Part shown: in pieces, positions 52,260 through 60,772 of the stretch
Numbering within the stretch: the first letter of the stretch is position 1
Layout of the letters: every line of letters starts with the position of its first letter
Assembly (NCBI RefSeq): GCF_030816895.1
Contig: NZ_JAUSYL010000001.1
Span: forward strand, 3,100,001-3,164,000
Length of the DNA: 64,000 bases
Direction: 5' to 3'
Source: Clavibacter sp. B3I6
Lineage (GTDB): Bacteria > Actinomycetota > Actinomycetes > Actinomycetales > Microbacteriaceae
Notes under the pieces: model-generated
What the model saw: the letters and a program-made list of their open reading frames with translations, nothing else
Databases searched by the model: none
What the model was told of the DNA's origin: nothing
Translations under genes and position numbers: made by a program

Positions 52260-53825
52260 ATGACCCCTCCTCCCGCAGCACCCGGCCCCTCGTCCGCCTC
52301 CGGCAGGGGGAAGGACCCCGCCCCCGGCGACGCGGCGGATCCCGCGCCCGAGGGCGCCGCGTCGGCCCCGACCGCACGGTCTGACGCGTCAGTCGCTGCC
52401 ACCCGCCGGGCCCGTCGCACGCGCCTGGTCCAGGTGGTCGTCATCGTCGCCGTCGCGGTCGGCATCGCCCTCGTGCCGCCGCCCGCCGGGGTCGACCCGC
52501 GCGGCATGCACATGGCCGGGATCTTCGTCGGCACGGTCCTCGCGCTCATCCTCCAGCCGCTGCCCACCGCGCCCGTCGCGCTCATCGGCCTCGCGGTCGC
52601 GATGCTCACGGGCACCATGGCCACCGACGGCGAGGCGCTCGAGGGCTTCGCGAACCCCACCATCTGGCTCATCGTCGCGTCGTTCTTCATCGCGGACGGC
52701 TTCCTCGTGACGGGCCTCGGCCGCCGCATCGCGCTCGCGTTCGTGGCGCGGCTGGGCGGATCCAGCCTCGGCCTCGCCTACGGCATGGCGCTCACCGACC
52801 TGGTGCTCGCGCCGGCGACGCCGTCGAACACCGCGCGCGCGGGCGGCGTCGTGTACCCGATCGTCGCGTCCCTCAGCCGCGTGCAGGGGTCGAGCCCCGA
52901 GTCCGACGCCTCGCGCCGCCGCCTCGGCTCGTACCTCGCGCTCACGAGCGTGCAGGTGAACACCGTCACGTCGGCCATGTTCGTCACGGCGATGGCCGGC
53001 AACCCGGTCGCGCAGAAGGCGGCCGCCGACCTCGGCATCGAGATCACCTGGGGCGGCTGGGCGCTGGCCGCGCTCGTGCCGGGACTCCTCAGCCTGGTGG
53101 TCGTTCCGTGGGCGATGTCGCGCGTCTACCCGCCGACGCTGACCCGCACCCCCGAGGCCCCCGCGCACGCCCGCGCGGAGCTGCGCGGGCTCGGACCGCT
53201 GTCCGGCCACGAGCGGATCATGGCGGCCACGTTCGTCCTGCTGCTCGTCCTGTGGTGCGGCGGATCCCTCCTCGGGATCCCCGCCACCGCCGCGGCGTTC
53301 GGCGGCATCGCGGTGCTGCTCGTCACGGGCGTCCTCCGGTGGTCGCACCTCGCGGCCAACGCGTCCGCGTGGTCGACGCTCGTCTTCTTCGCGGTGCTCG
53401 TGGGCATGGCCGACCAGCTCGACGCGCTGGGCGTCATCGACCTCGTGGGCGGAGCCGTCTCGGGATCCGTCGGCGGCCTGCCCTGGCCCGTGGCCTTCGC
53501 GGTGCTCGCGCTCGTCTACTTCTTCTCGCACTACCTGTTCGCGTCGAACACGGCCCACATCGTCGCGATGTACGCGGTCTTCCTCGGCGCCGCGGTGGCG
53601 ACCGGCACGCCGCCGCTGTTCGCCGCGCTCGTGCTGGGCTTCGTCGGCAACCTCTTCGGCGGCATCTCGCACTACGCGTCGGGGCCGTCCGGCGTGGTCT
53701 TCGGATCCGGCTACGTGACGACCCGGGAGTGGTTCCGCGTCGGCTTCGCGATGGCCGTGGTGCTCATCGTCATCTGGGGCGTCGTCGGCACGGCGTGGAT
53801 GGGCGTCCTCGGCCTCCTGGCCTGA
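52260..53825 (+). CDS. SLC13/DASS-family anion:sodium symporter
   Basis: 521 residues. A 55-residue Pro/Ala-rich N-terminus precedes about 12 helices. The two SNT-type motifs are visible (APATPSNTARAGG and FASNTAHIVAMYAVF). Close to the 2-oxoglutarate/malate and citrate carriers (SodiT/CitT). ATG 52260 has GGAGG 12 bases upstream; an in-frame GTG 13 codons earlier is an alternative start. Last backbone gene before the island; terminator follows. Confidence 0.88.
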   Translation: MTPPPAAPGPSSASGRGKDPAPGDAADPAPEGAASAPTARSDASVAATRRARRTRLVQVVVIVAVAVGIALVPPPAGVDPRGMHMAGIFVGTVLALILQPLPTAPVALIGLAVAMLTGTMATDGEALEGFANPTIWLIVASFFIADGFLVTGLGRRIALAFVARLGGSSLGLAYGMALTDLVLAPATPSNTARAGGVVYPIVASLSRVQGSSPESDASRRRLGSYLALTSVQVNTVTSAMFVTAMAGNPVAQKAAADLGIEITWGGWALAALVPGLLSLVVVPWAMSRVYPPTLTRTPEAPAHARAELRGLGPLSGHERIMAATFVLLLVLWCGGSLLGIPATAAAFGGIAVLLVTGVLRWSHLAANASAWSTLVFFAVLVGMADQLDALGVIDLVGGAVSGSVGGLPWPVAFAVLALVYFFSHYLFASNTAHIVAMYAVFLGAAVATGTPPLFAALVLGFVGNLFGGISHYASGPSGVVFGSGYVTTREWFRVGFAMAVVLIVIWGVVGTAWMGVLGLLA

Positions 53826-53832
53826 CCGCCGT

Positions 53833-53881
53833 CCGCCGGGGCGCGGAGATGGGCCGGCCCGATGACGGGCCGACCCGGCGG
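53833..53881 (+). terminator. Nested hairpin terminator after the SLC13 gene
   Basis: Outer arms CCGCCGGG and CCCGGCGG (53833-53840, 53874-53881) enclose CGGCCC-GATGAC-GGGCCG. Confidence 0.65.
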
Positions 53882-54181
53882 TCGTGGTGCCGGCGCCGAG
53901 ACCCCTCTCCGTGCGCCGTCCGTGCGACCGCTCTCCCCATGACATCCGGACCCGTGGTGCATCGCGTCTCTGGTGGTCCGGAGCATTGCGGTCTCTTCGG
54001 AGCGCCCGGGCGATCGGATGGGTACCAAAGATGACGAAACGCTGAGGGACATTGATGTGTGACTTGTCCATCAATTGGAGACCGCGGAAGCTGGGTCTTT
54101 GTTTGACGCTCAAACTAACACGTGGACTTTAAGCGGTTGCAGAATGGATACAAGCGCGGCGCAAGGGTCCAACTCTGTACT
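53882..54181. other. Left junction of the AT-richer island (no gene seen)
   Basis: No convincing gene. An 8-bp inverted repeat (TCCGGACC at 53945-53952, GGTCCGGA at 53975-53982) lies in the GC-rich part. Around 54010-54030 the composition drops sharply. ATTGATG/CATCAAT (54051-54057 and 54069-54075) and GTTTGA/TCAAAC (54101-54115) are small inverted repeats that may end the herA transcript. I see no tRNA, integrase or long direct repeat. Confidence 0.6.
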
Positions 54182-56155
54182 TCACAGTGGCCCCTCAACG
54201 TTTTCTACGTACCACAACGCACTGATTTTAGCATCATCACTTTTTGGAATCGGATTTGCATTCCGGACGCGAAAGGTAGTGGGGACGCTCACGGCGCTAC
54301 CGAAAATAAGGGCGTGCTGTTTTGGCAGAGATGGCAGGCGAGTCATGACCGCTTCGGACACGAATGGGGCCATGCGTCGGATGTGCTGTAAGTCCTCCGG
54401 ATTTTGAATGCGGTGCACGACGTAGTTGGAACATTGCGACAGTACAGTACCGGACAATTCACTCGGGCGCTGAGACGCAAGCATCAAGAACAACCCGTAT
54501 TTCCGACCCTCTTTCGCGATGCGATCAAATATACGAGAGGCATCGAGTGCATAGTCTGACGGTCGCGCGGCCACGTATCGGTGAGCTTCTTCCAAGATTA
54601 CGTTAACGGGCGTTGAGTTCCTAGGCTCTCGCCGGCGCAATCGTTCAAAGATTAACCGACTTGTTACAGCGGCAATAATCTCGACGGCTTCATCTTCACT
54701 TTCGTTCAGATCTATAATGGTAATTTGCGACATCTTTTTATTTTCGCCGCCGCCTTCGGGTTGCCAGCCGAGTATAAGATTTACGTACTCAATTACACTC
54801 CGCTCGTGAGGAGCCATTGTCTGGGGATCGACGCGAAGGAAGGCATAGTCTGCCCTCGTAGAGACACTTTTAAGTCGTGTAAGCAGGGACGAGCAGTAGT
54901 CACGAATTTGACGGTTGCCGTGAGACTCCTCATACAGAATAGCGAGCTCCAGTGCAGGGCCTAATGTCTCGAATGCGAAAGGAGCATTAGAGTATTCGGG
55001 AATGACTATGTCATCGAGTACATACTCATCAAGATAATTATTAAGTTCATCTGCTTTGATAAGTTGGCCGTAATTTAGCGCCGTCAGTCGAGTGATCTTA
55101 CTTCGCGTAATGTTCTCTGTGTTGAAGGTGTTTATCAGCCCTTGGATTCGTGATGCACTCGACGTGCCACTGTCGCTTGTTGCTAATATACTTCGTATAG
55201 CGGACGCAAGAATATGGTCCTTGGTTGACTCAAGTCCTGGTCCTGGTGTTGCAAAGAGTGATGTCAAGCCAAGGGCTGAACGAAGAGCGGGTCGCTGAGC
55301 TTTTTGGCTCGCCTGTAGGAGCAGGTCCCATTCCTCAGCGGACAGGAACCAGTGAGGCAATGTATAAGCCAGCGCTGATTCTTGACCGTTGATTACTTCT
55401 AGTTGTTGCGTCTCTGCGCCCGAAAGCTTTGCGTAAGTACGCCGGATGGGTGAACGAAATTCACTAAGTGCCTCTCGGTACTCGCCGTTTGTGTCAAATA
55501 CAACAAAACTTGCCCCAATTGGATAGTGTCGCTCGGGCTTATTAAATATTGATTGTAAGATTGACGCTACGGTACAAGATTTGCCACTCCCTGTATTTCC
55601 GAGAATTGCGGCATGTCCGCCGAAGAACTCGTTGACTCGCACTTTTACTGCGTAATCATCGAAGACCACTGAGGTGCCGACGTCAAAAGCCCGCGTGCGA
55701 GTGTGGGTGCTGCCGGTGCTGGCCGGCTCAGTGGCGCCGGATACATCTAGAATGCGATCAAGGTCGTGTGTCTGCGTGTAAAGAGCGTCCGCATACAAGG
55801 GGGGAAAAACGGATATGCCAAACCGAAAAGGAGAGTCCAACCTGAATGGCAAGGTTCCTACGGGCACTACTTCGAGCGACTTTGATGAACCTATTGCCGC
55901 TGATTCGGCGTAATCGAAGCCGGTTGGCGCATTTGTAGCTCCATCTGTCTCTCGAAGTCCGACTACTTCCGCGACGATGTAAGCCGTCTGAACGGGTATC
56001 AAAACATAAGAACCGATTCGGGCCACGTAGTGTTGCCCGTCGAATCCGACCAACGTAAAACTATCACTTCCCTGTCGAAGCTGCACTGTGAATCGATCAG
56101 CACTTACGGAGCTTACTGTGCCGAGCGAGCGGCGACTGTCCAGTCGGCTACTCAC
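54182..56155 (-). CDS. HerA-type hexameric ATPase of a SIR2-HerA defence system
   Basis: 657 residues. An N-terminal HAS-barrel (about 8-100; TVSSVSADRFTVQL) is followed by the HerA/FtsK-like RecA fold with Walker A GNTGSGKS (186-193), Walker B VILEE (519-523) and a sensor region LASQRPSELSGTVLSQC. Related HerA proteins form hexamers that assemble with SIR2 into large anti-phage complexes and use DNA translocase or ATPase activity to control NAD cleavage. GTG at 56153-56155 has AAAGGAG eight bases upstream and shares one base with the SIR2 stop. Longer in-frame starts run into the SIR2 gene and lack an SD site. Low-G+C codon use shows transfer. Confidence 0.92.
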   Translation of the reverse strand: MSSRLDSRRSLGTVSSVSADRFTVQLRQGSDSFTLVGFDGQHYVARIGSYVLIPVQTAYIVAEVVGLRETDGATNAPTGFDYAESAAIGSSKSLEVVPVGTLPFRLDSPFRFGISVFPPLYADALYTQTHDLDRILDVSGATEPASTGSTHTRTRAFDVGTSVVFDDYAVKVRVNEFFGGHAAILGNTGSGKSCTVASILQSIFNKPERHYPIGASFVVFDTNGEYREALSEFRSPIRRTYAKLSGAETQQLEVINGQESALAYTLPHWFLSAEEWDLLLQASQKAQRPALRSALGLTSLFATPGPGLESTKDHILASAIRSILATSDSGTSSASRIQGLINTFNTENITRSKITRLTALNYGQLIKADELNNYLDEYVLDDIVIPEYSNAPFAFETLGPALELAILYEESHGNRQIRDYCSSLLTRLKSVSTRADYAFLRVDPQTMAPHERSVIEYVNLILGWQPEGGGENKKMSQITIIDLNESEDEAVEIIAAVTSRLIFERLRRREPRNSTPVNVILEEAHRYVAARPSDYALDASRIFDRIAKEGRKYGLFLMLASQRPSELSGTVLSQCSNYVVHRIQNPEDLQHIRRMAPFVSEAVMTRLPSLPKQHALIFGSAVSVPTTFRVRNANPIPKSDDAKISALWYVENVEGPL

Positions 56156-57435
56156 TAGTTCTGCTCCTTTGGATTCGACTGGATTATGGATCGTAGGAGA
56201 TTCTCGATTGCGGAGTCTGTTGGATCTTCTCCCAGCGAGGGCATAATGTCGTCTACGAAGTTGACGAAGTAGTGCGCCTTCCATTCGGCAGTTGATTCTT
56301 CTGTGCCGATTATCCAAATTCGGGGGTCATCAAGCTCCCGTAGCTGGCGCACAAGAGGACTGGCGTCGGGGTCAACGAAAGCTACTAGGCGGAATGTCGG
56401 AATGGTAAGCGCTTGGAAAATAATGTTGTTAACGTGCTCATCGCCGAACCCGTAGCCGATCGTTATAAGAGCGCTTTGCTCGCGCGCGACTCGGGACTGC
56501 AGCTCTCGAAACATGTCAGAGTACGGGGAAGCGAAACTTGCGTTTTGTTTTGCTGGTGTCGGGTAGATCAAGAGAGTGTCCAGCTTTAGCTCTGACTCAT
56601 GGGGCCATGATTCGACCACGGGAAATAGGCCGTCTCGTGTTGATTGCCAACTTAGTGACCCATGAAGTTTGGCAAAGTACAAAAGGCTTTCCACAGAACT
56701 CCATCTGTGCTGACTTATGTTCATTTGCTCTGCAATGGTGTAGCGAAATGTTGACGGATTGAATCTACGCTCGATGGATCCTTGGAAGCCGTTGATATAA
56801 GGAATGCTGAGTCGATCCATGGCGAGCTCGTTGAACAGGTCGTAGTTTGTAGTGAAGATCCATGGTCGAGCCAAGTTCTTGTCGCGCTGTGAAAGCCTGC
56901 GATAAAAGCGCTCGTAGGTTTTCAAAACCGTGCCATCTGAATCGTCGGTTTGCCCAGTAATGCAGACCTTCAGGACGTGAAGTTTGACAGCGGATATTAC
57001 CTCATTGACTAGCGGCAATGCCGCTGCCAAAGTGTGATTCTCGACCTGCTCCAGGGTGAATCGGAATCCGTATAAGACTTCCATGAGGCGCTCTAGATTG
57101 TTTGAAAAAGCTGGATCTTGCAGGTCCAGCCCTAAAGTTTTCTTTAGCTCAGCTTTTTTGTCTTCCGATACTGCGCCGGAAGTCAGGAAGGCTTTGGCTA
57201 GTGGGCCCATTGTAGGAATGCCTAATTCTTTGGATCCATTCCAGCTAGACGAGCACCCTGAGCCGAGCAAAAATGACAGGTGCTTCGAGTTCATTGCATC
57301 GGCTACATCGCGTCGAACAATCGCAAGCGCATCGTTGGGTGTAGAGCCCGCCGAACCCGCCAGGACGTTGTGTCGGCCCTTGTATATCGCAACTTGTTTC
57401 GGAGGCTGTGCGGCAATAGGGTCGGTGTCGCTCAT
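56155..57435 (-). CDS. SIR2-domain (NADase-type) protein of a SIR2-HerA defence system
   Basis: 426 residues. Sirtuin-like NAD site: LGSGCSSSW (58-65) with GIPTM (72-76), TTNYD (195-199) and catalytic His258 in KLHGS; the end of the fold reads IGYGFGDEHVNNII. This is the SIR2_2 group used by anti-phage systems, which cleave NAD+ rather than deacetylate. No zinc-binding Cys cluster of true deacetylases is seen. ATG 57433-57435 has GGAGG eight bases upstream. First gene of the two-gene operon; its stop TAG overlaps herA's GTG. Low-G+C codon use. Confidence 0.92.
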   Translation of the reverse strand: MSDTDPIAAQPPKQVAIYKGRHNVLAGSAGSTPNDALAIVRRDVADAMNSKHLSFLLGSGCSSSWNGSKELGIPTMGPLAKAFLTSGAVSEDKKAELKKTLGLDLQDPAFSNNLERLMEVLYGFRFTLEQVENHTLAAALPLVNEVISAVKLHVLKVCITGQTDDSDGTVLKTYERFYRRLSQRDKNLARPWIFTTNYDLFNELAMDRLSIPYINGFQGSIERRFNPSTFRYTIAEQMNISQHRWSSVESLLYFAKLHGSLSWQSTRDGLFPVVESWPHESELKLDTLLIYPTPAKQNASFASPYSDMFRELQSRVAREQSALITIGYGFGDEHVNNIIFQALTIPTFRLVAFVDPDASPLVRQLRELDDPRIWIIGTEESTAEWKAHYFVNFVDDIMPSLGEDPTDSAIENLLRSIIQSNPKEQN

Positions 57436-57689
57436 AACGAAATCCTCCAACTGGTGCTGCGCGGCGCGGCTCCATCTGGTGCCAAGCTAGATGACCGGAG
57501 GGGGCTGTTGGGCTCCTTTGCCTACCCCCGATATGGGGGCTTGTTGGAATCGCAGTTGCGGCCACTGTAGATCCCATGGGGCGAAGCCCTCCGAGCCGAG
57601 GCATAGTCCACTGTTTGTGTTCAGAAGACGGGGATCGCTTCAGCGCAAAGGCCCAAGTCGCGTGTGCTGTCATTTTTGATGACGTCTGG
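57436..57689. other. SIR2 leader and right island junction
   Basis: About 250 bases without a convincing gene between the SIR2 start and the HNH gene stop. Contains a CCCCC-N5-GGGGG hairpin (57525-57539) and mixed composition. It should hold the sir2-herA promoter, but I cannot fix -35/-10 boxes with confidence. Composition returns to GC-rich at about 57700. Confidence 0.5.
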
Positions 57690-58475
57690 TTACAACGAAT
57701 TCCCGGCTTGCGCGGGCGCCGGCCAGCGCACGTCGTCGGAGGAGACGAGCGGCGCATCCGCGCACCCGTCGAGCACGCGCGCCATGGCGTCGCGCTCGGC
57801 CCGCGTGACGCTGAGCTCGGTGCGCACCTTGACGGACACCTGCCGGGCCACGAGCGCGCACGCGTCCCGCGGGTCCTCCGGCAGCCACGCGTCCGCCGTC
57901 GCGTCCGACTTCGAAGCGTTCTCGGCACCGGACGCGGCCACCAGCTCGAGCGGGTCGTTCGCGAACGCCGCGCGGTAGTCCGCGTCCCACCGCCACGCGC
58001 CCGACGACCAGGCGTCCGACAGCGACACGACGTGGTCGATCTGCACCGCCTCCGGATCCCGCGACCGGTCGAAGCGGATCCGCTCTCCCGAGTACGGGTC
58101 CTCGAGCACGCCCGCCTGCACGACGCAGCCGCGCGTGCCGTCGCGGATCTCGGCGTCCCGGAGGTCGCGCCGCAGCACGTCGTTGCGGGTGTCGCAGCCG
58201 TTGCGGTCCACGTCCTCGCGCCACGCGAAGGACTCCCGGTCGTAGCCGGGCACCCGGTCCTCGGTCCGCACCTCGAGCCCGTCGAGGGCGAGGCGCGCGG
58301 ATCCGGTCGCCCCCGGCTCCGCGCCGAGCCCCGACCCCGGCGCCCCGCCCACCGAGCCCGCACCGGGTCCGGATCCCGGGTCGCCGCGCCACTGCACGAG
58401 CCCTGCGACGATCACCAGCACGAGCGCCGCGAGCGTCACCAGCACCGGGGTCCGCCGCCGCCGCCGCCGCGTCAC
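57690..58475 (-). CDS. Membrane-anchored HNH endonuclease (DUF1524/GmrSD C-terminal type)
   Basis: 261 residues. A basic N-terminus and one helix (TPVLVTLAALVLVIVAGLV, about 9-27) anchor or export it. The nuclease domain has DRNGCDTRNDVLRRDL, then IDHVVSLSDAWSSGA (the H of the HNH), and NDPLELVAASGAENASKSD. Secreted DUF1524 nucleases of this form are frequent in Actinobacteria and differ from the GmrSD restriction enzyme. GTG start overlaps the MFS stop (GTGA), so it is the second gene of an operon. TAA stop lies on the island border. Confidence 0.88.
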   Translation of the reverse strand: MTRRRRRRTPVLVTLAALVLVIVAGLVQWRGDPGSGPGAGSVGGAPGSGLGAEPGATGSARLALDGLEVRTEDRVPGYDRESFAWREDVDRNGCDTRNDVLRRDLRDAEIRDGTRGCVVQAGVLEDPYSGERIRFDRSRDPEAVQIDHVVSLSDAWSSGAWRWDADYRAAFANDPLELVAASGAENASKSDATADAWLPEDPRDACALVARQVSVKVRTELSVTRAERDAMARVLDGCADAPLVSSDDVRWPAPAQAGNSL

Positions 58476-59824
58476 GGGGTGGGGTTCCGGGAGTCGTAGT
58501 GCTCGAACGACGGCAGCGCCCGGATGAGGATCCACACCACCACCGCGATGAGCAGTCCGCCCACGAGGGACGGCACCCACAGCGCCGCGAACGCGGTCAC
58601 GATGCCGATGTAGGCGTCGCCGAGCCGCGGCCCGCCCGTCACCACGACGATGAAGATGCCCTGCAGCCGCCCGCGCATGTTGTCGGGCACCGCGGTCTGC
58701 AGCATGGTGTTGCGGAAGATCGAGGAGATGTTGTCGGCCGCGCCCGTGCAGGCGAGGAGCACGGAGGCGGCGACGATGCCGGGCACGCTGGCATCCTCGA
58801 TGCGCGATCCGATGCCGTGCAGCACGCCCGGCTGGGACGCGAGGAGGAGCACGAGCCCGAACCCGGCGGTCGAGAGGCCGTAGGCGACGATGGCCCAGCG
58901 GATCGCGCGGCCGTGCCGCGTCACGCGTCCGACGGAGCCGCTCAGCAGGCTGCTCACGAGGCTGCCGACGGCGCCCGCCGCCGTCAGGATGCCGACGGTC
59001 ACCGGCCCGCCGCCCAGGACCACCGCGCCCACCGCGGGGAAGAGCACGCGGGGCTGCCCGAAGGTCATGGCGATGATGTCGACGATGAACGACATGCGGA
59101 TGTTGGGCGCGGTCCGGAGGAACCCGATCCCGTAGCGGATGGACGCGAGTCCCGGCCTCTGCACCTCGCCCTCGGGCGCGATCCGCGGCAGCGCGAGCAC
59201 GCCCGTGAACGCGGCGAGGAAGAGGACGGCGTCCACCGTGTAGGTCCACTGGAACCCGACGGTCGCCACGAGCACGCCCGCGAGCGCCGGGCCGACCGTG
59301 ACCATGACGCCCAGGCTGATCCCGCCGAGCGCGCTGGCCGCGGGCAGGAGGTGCGCCGGGAGGATGCGGGGGAGGATCGCCTGCCGGCTCGTGCCGATCA
59401 CGGTCGCCGCGACCGCGTTGAGGATGCTCAGCGCGTAGAGCGACCACACGGTCTCCGCGTGCGTCCACGCGAGCAGCGCCAGCGCGATGGTCGAGCCCCA
59501 CGCGGCGCACGACGCGATGAGCGCGACCTTCCGCCGGTCGAAGGCGTCCGCGAGCATCCCGCCGTAGAGGCCCGCGAGGATCATCGGCACGAGCGACAGC
59601 ACGCCCACGAGCGCCACGGCCCCGGTGGATCCGGTGATCTCGTACACGTGCAGCCCGATCGCCACGATGGTCATCTGGCTGCCGATGCCCGCGATCGCGT
59701 TGCCCGCCCAGAGCCGGGCGAAGGCCGGGCTCTCCCGCAGGGGCGTCAGGTCGACGAAGTGGCTGCCGCGCACCTGCCGCTCGTCGGGGATGGGGATGGG
59801 GGAGGTCTCTGGCGGGGTGCTCAC
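58472..59824 (-). CDS. MFS transporter (MFS_3 / enterobactin-exporter type)
   Basis: 450 residues with about 11 or 12 helices. FARLWAGNAIAGIGSQM in helix 1 and MLADAFDRRKVALIAS after helix 2 are the DHA3-type signatures. Substrate unknown, likely efflux. GTG 59822-59824 is chosen; a GTG 17 codons upstream would lie over the presumed -10 box TAGCGT. Coupled to the HNH nuclease gene. Confidence 0.87.
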   Translation of the reverse strand: MSTPPETSPIPIPDERQVRGSHFVDLTPLRESPAFARLWAGNAIAGIGSQMTIVAIGLHVYEITGSTGAVALVGVLSLVPMILAGLYGGMLADAFDRRKVALIASCAAWGSTIALALLAWTHAETVWSLYALSILNAVAATVIGTSRQAILPRILPAHLLPAASALGGISLGVMVTVGPALAGVLVATVGFQWTYTVDAVLFLAAFTGVLALPRIAPEGEVQRPGLASIRYGIGFLRTAPNIRMSFIVDIIAMTFGQPRVLFPAVGAVVLGGGPVTVGILTAAGAVGSLVSSLLSGSVGRVTRHGRAIRWAIVAYGLSTAGFGLVLLLASQPGVLHGIGSRIEDASVPGIVAASVLLACTGAADNISSIFRNTMLQTAVPDNMRGRLQGIFIVVVTGGPRLGDAYIGIVTAFAALWVPSLVGGLLIAVVVWILIRALPSFEHYDSRNPTP

Positions 59825-59928
59825 GTGTCGCTGCGTCGTCTCTCTGGAGTGGATTTCCACGCTAGCCGAGATCACCGACGCGGCCGCCGTCGCGCCGCGT
59901 GCGCCAGCGGGTGCGGCCCTCTCCCTCT

Positions 59929-59936
59929 GGTATGCT
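59929..59936 (+). promoter_or_regulatory. Extended -10 promoter of rpsO
   Basis: GGTATGCT, preceded by T, gives TGG-TATGCT (extended -10), about 90 bases before rpsO. The -35 region is weak. Confidence 0.55.
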
Positions 59937-60027
59937 CGTGCGGTTGCCGTCTGAACGGCCGCGGATCAAGAGAGCTCGCACATCCTGTGACGGGCGCCGC
60001 GCAACGAACACGAGAGGGGATCATCAC

Positions 60028-60297
60028 ATGGCTCTGGAAGCAGACGTCAAGAAGGCGATCATCGACGAGTACGCGACCCACCCCGGTGACACCGGATCCC
60101 CCGAGGTGCAGATCGCGCTCCTCACCAAGCGGATCACGGGCCTCACCGAGCACCTGAAGGAGCACAAGCACGACCACCACACGCGTCGTGGCCTGCTCCT
60201 CCTGGTCGGCCAGCGTCGTCGTCTCCTCGGCTACCTGTCCAACGTCGACATCGAGCGCTACCGCGCCCTGATCGTCCGCCTGGGCATCCGCCGCTGA
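60028..60297 (+). CDS. rpsO: 30S ribosomal protein S15
   Basis: 89 residues, the normal length. DTGSPEVQIALLTKRI and DHHTRRGLLLLVGQRRRLLGYL are the S15 signature. Binds 16S rRNA early in small-subunit assembly. ATG 60028 with GAGAGGGG upstream. As in many bacteria, pnp follows; a hairpin terminator lies between them. Confidence 0.98.
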   Translation: MALEADVKKAIIDEYATHPGDTGSPEVQIALLTKRITGLTEHLKEHKHDHHTRRGLLLLVGQRRRLLGYLSNVDIERYRALIVRLGIRR

Positions 60298-60336
60298 CAC
60301 GCACCACGCGTCGCTGATCGCATCACGACGAACGCG

Positions 60337-60366
60337 CGAGCCGTCACCCTCCGGGGTGGCGGCTCG
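60337..60366 (+). terminator. Terminator/attenuator between rpsO and pnp
   Basis: CGAGCCGTCACC pairs with GGTGGCGGCTCG (one wobble) around a six-base loop, 39 bases past rpsO. Confidence 0.65.
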
Positions 60367-60439
60367 TCCGCGGTTAAGGGGAGCGTCGCCCGCCCGACAC
60401 CCGGCGATCCCGGTCCTCCGGGGCCCGGAAGGGGTCCGG

Positions 60440-60448
60440 TGCTACCAT
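60440..60448 (+). promoter_or_regulatory. Extended -10 promoter of pnp
   Basis: TGC-TACCAT, an extended -10 box, about 325 bases before the pnp start. Confidence 0.5.
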
Positions 60449-60479
60449 GGACGCAGTGATCCGACGGGCGCCCAGCGTC

Positions 60480-60575
60480 ACGACGGGATCACGACAGATG
60501 GAGCTGGCCGGCAGGAGCTGGCCGTTGGTGGTGGTATTCCGAGTCGCTCGGAGCATTCCCACTGATGGTCAGACA
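60480..60575 (+). promoter_or_regulatory. Structured pnp leader (Actino-pnp RNA motif candidate)
   Basis: Two hairpins can be drawn: one around the repeated GGAGCTGGCC (60510-60532), and one with stem TCCGAG-TCG-CTCGGA (60538-60552) inside GTGG/CCAC (60531-60534, 60559-60562). A conserved RNA structure named Actino-pnp is known upstream of pnp in Actinomycetales, and this leader is at the right place. The rest of the leader to 60772 (a further 200 bases) has no gene and no strong structure that I can see. Confidence 0.5.
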
Positions 60576-60772
60576 TGCGCCCGCCGCCGTCGGCCACCGG
60601 CCGCCGAGCGGAACCAGCCGCGCACGTGCACCCGGGATCCGCATCAGGCGGACCCCGACGTGTCGCCTCGCCCGCTCCTCCTCTGTCGCAGGAGGTCCGC
60701 ATCCACACGGGATGCAGGACGAGCGCCCGACGGGCGTCGCCGAGAGGCGCAACACGAAGGAGAGAGACCTCA

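Larger units (their letters stand above)
54020..57690. other. Horizontally acquired defence island (SIR2-HerA)
   Basis: About 3.7 kb of clearly lower G+C (near 50 %, with A/T-ending codons) set within a backbone of over 70 %. It holds only the SIR2 and HerA genes. The edges lie between the SLC13 gene and the 3' end of the HNH nuclease gene. No mobility gene accompanies it, so the mode of entry is unknown. Confidence 0.8.

Noticed and set aside
54075..54407. Plus-strand open frames within the herA gene
   Set aside because: They are antisense to a well-supported ATPase and have no family features.
54030..57684. GATGACG at both island edges as a possible attachment-site repeat
   Set aside because: Seven bases are expected by chance over this length and there is no integrase gene.
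57245..58363. A 372-codon open frame across the right island border
   Set aside because: It is antisense or out of frame to both the HNH and SIR2 genes and its sequence is low-complexity Arg/Ser-rich in the GC-rich part.
57690..58475. HNH (DUF1524) gene as a part of the SIR2-HerA system or of a GmrSD restriction enzyme
   Set aside because: It has backbone composition, is coupled to the MFS gene on its other side, carries a membrane anchor and lacks the GmrS-type DUF262 domain.
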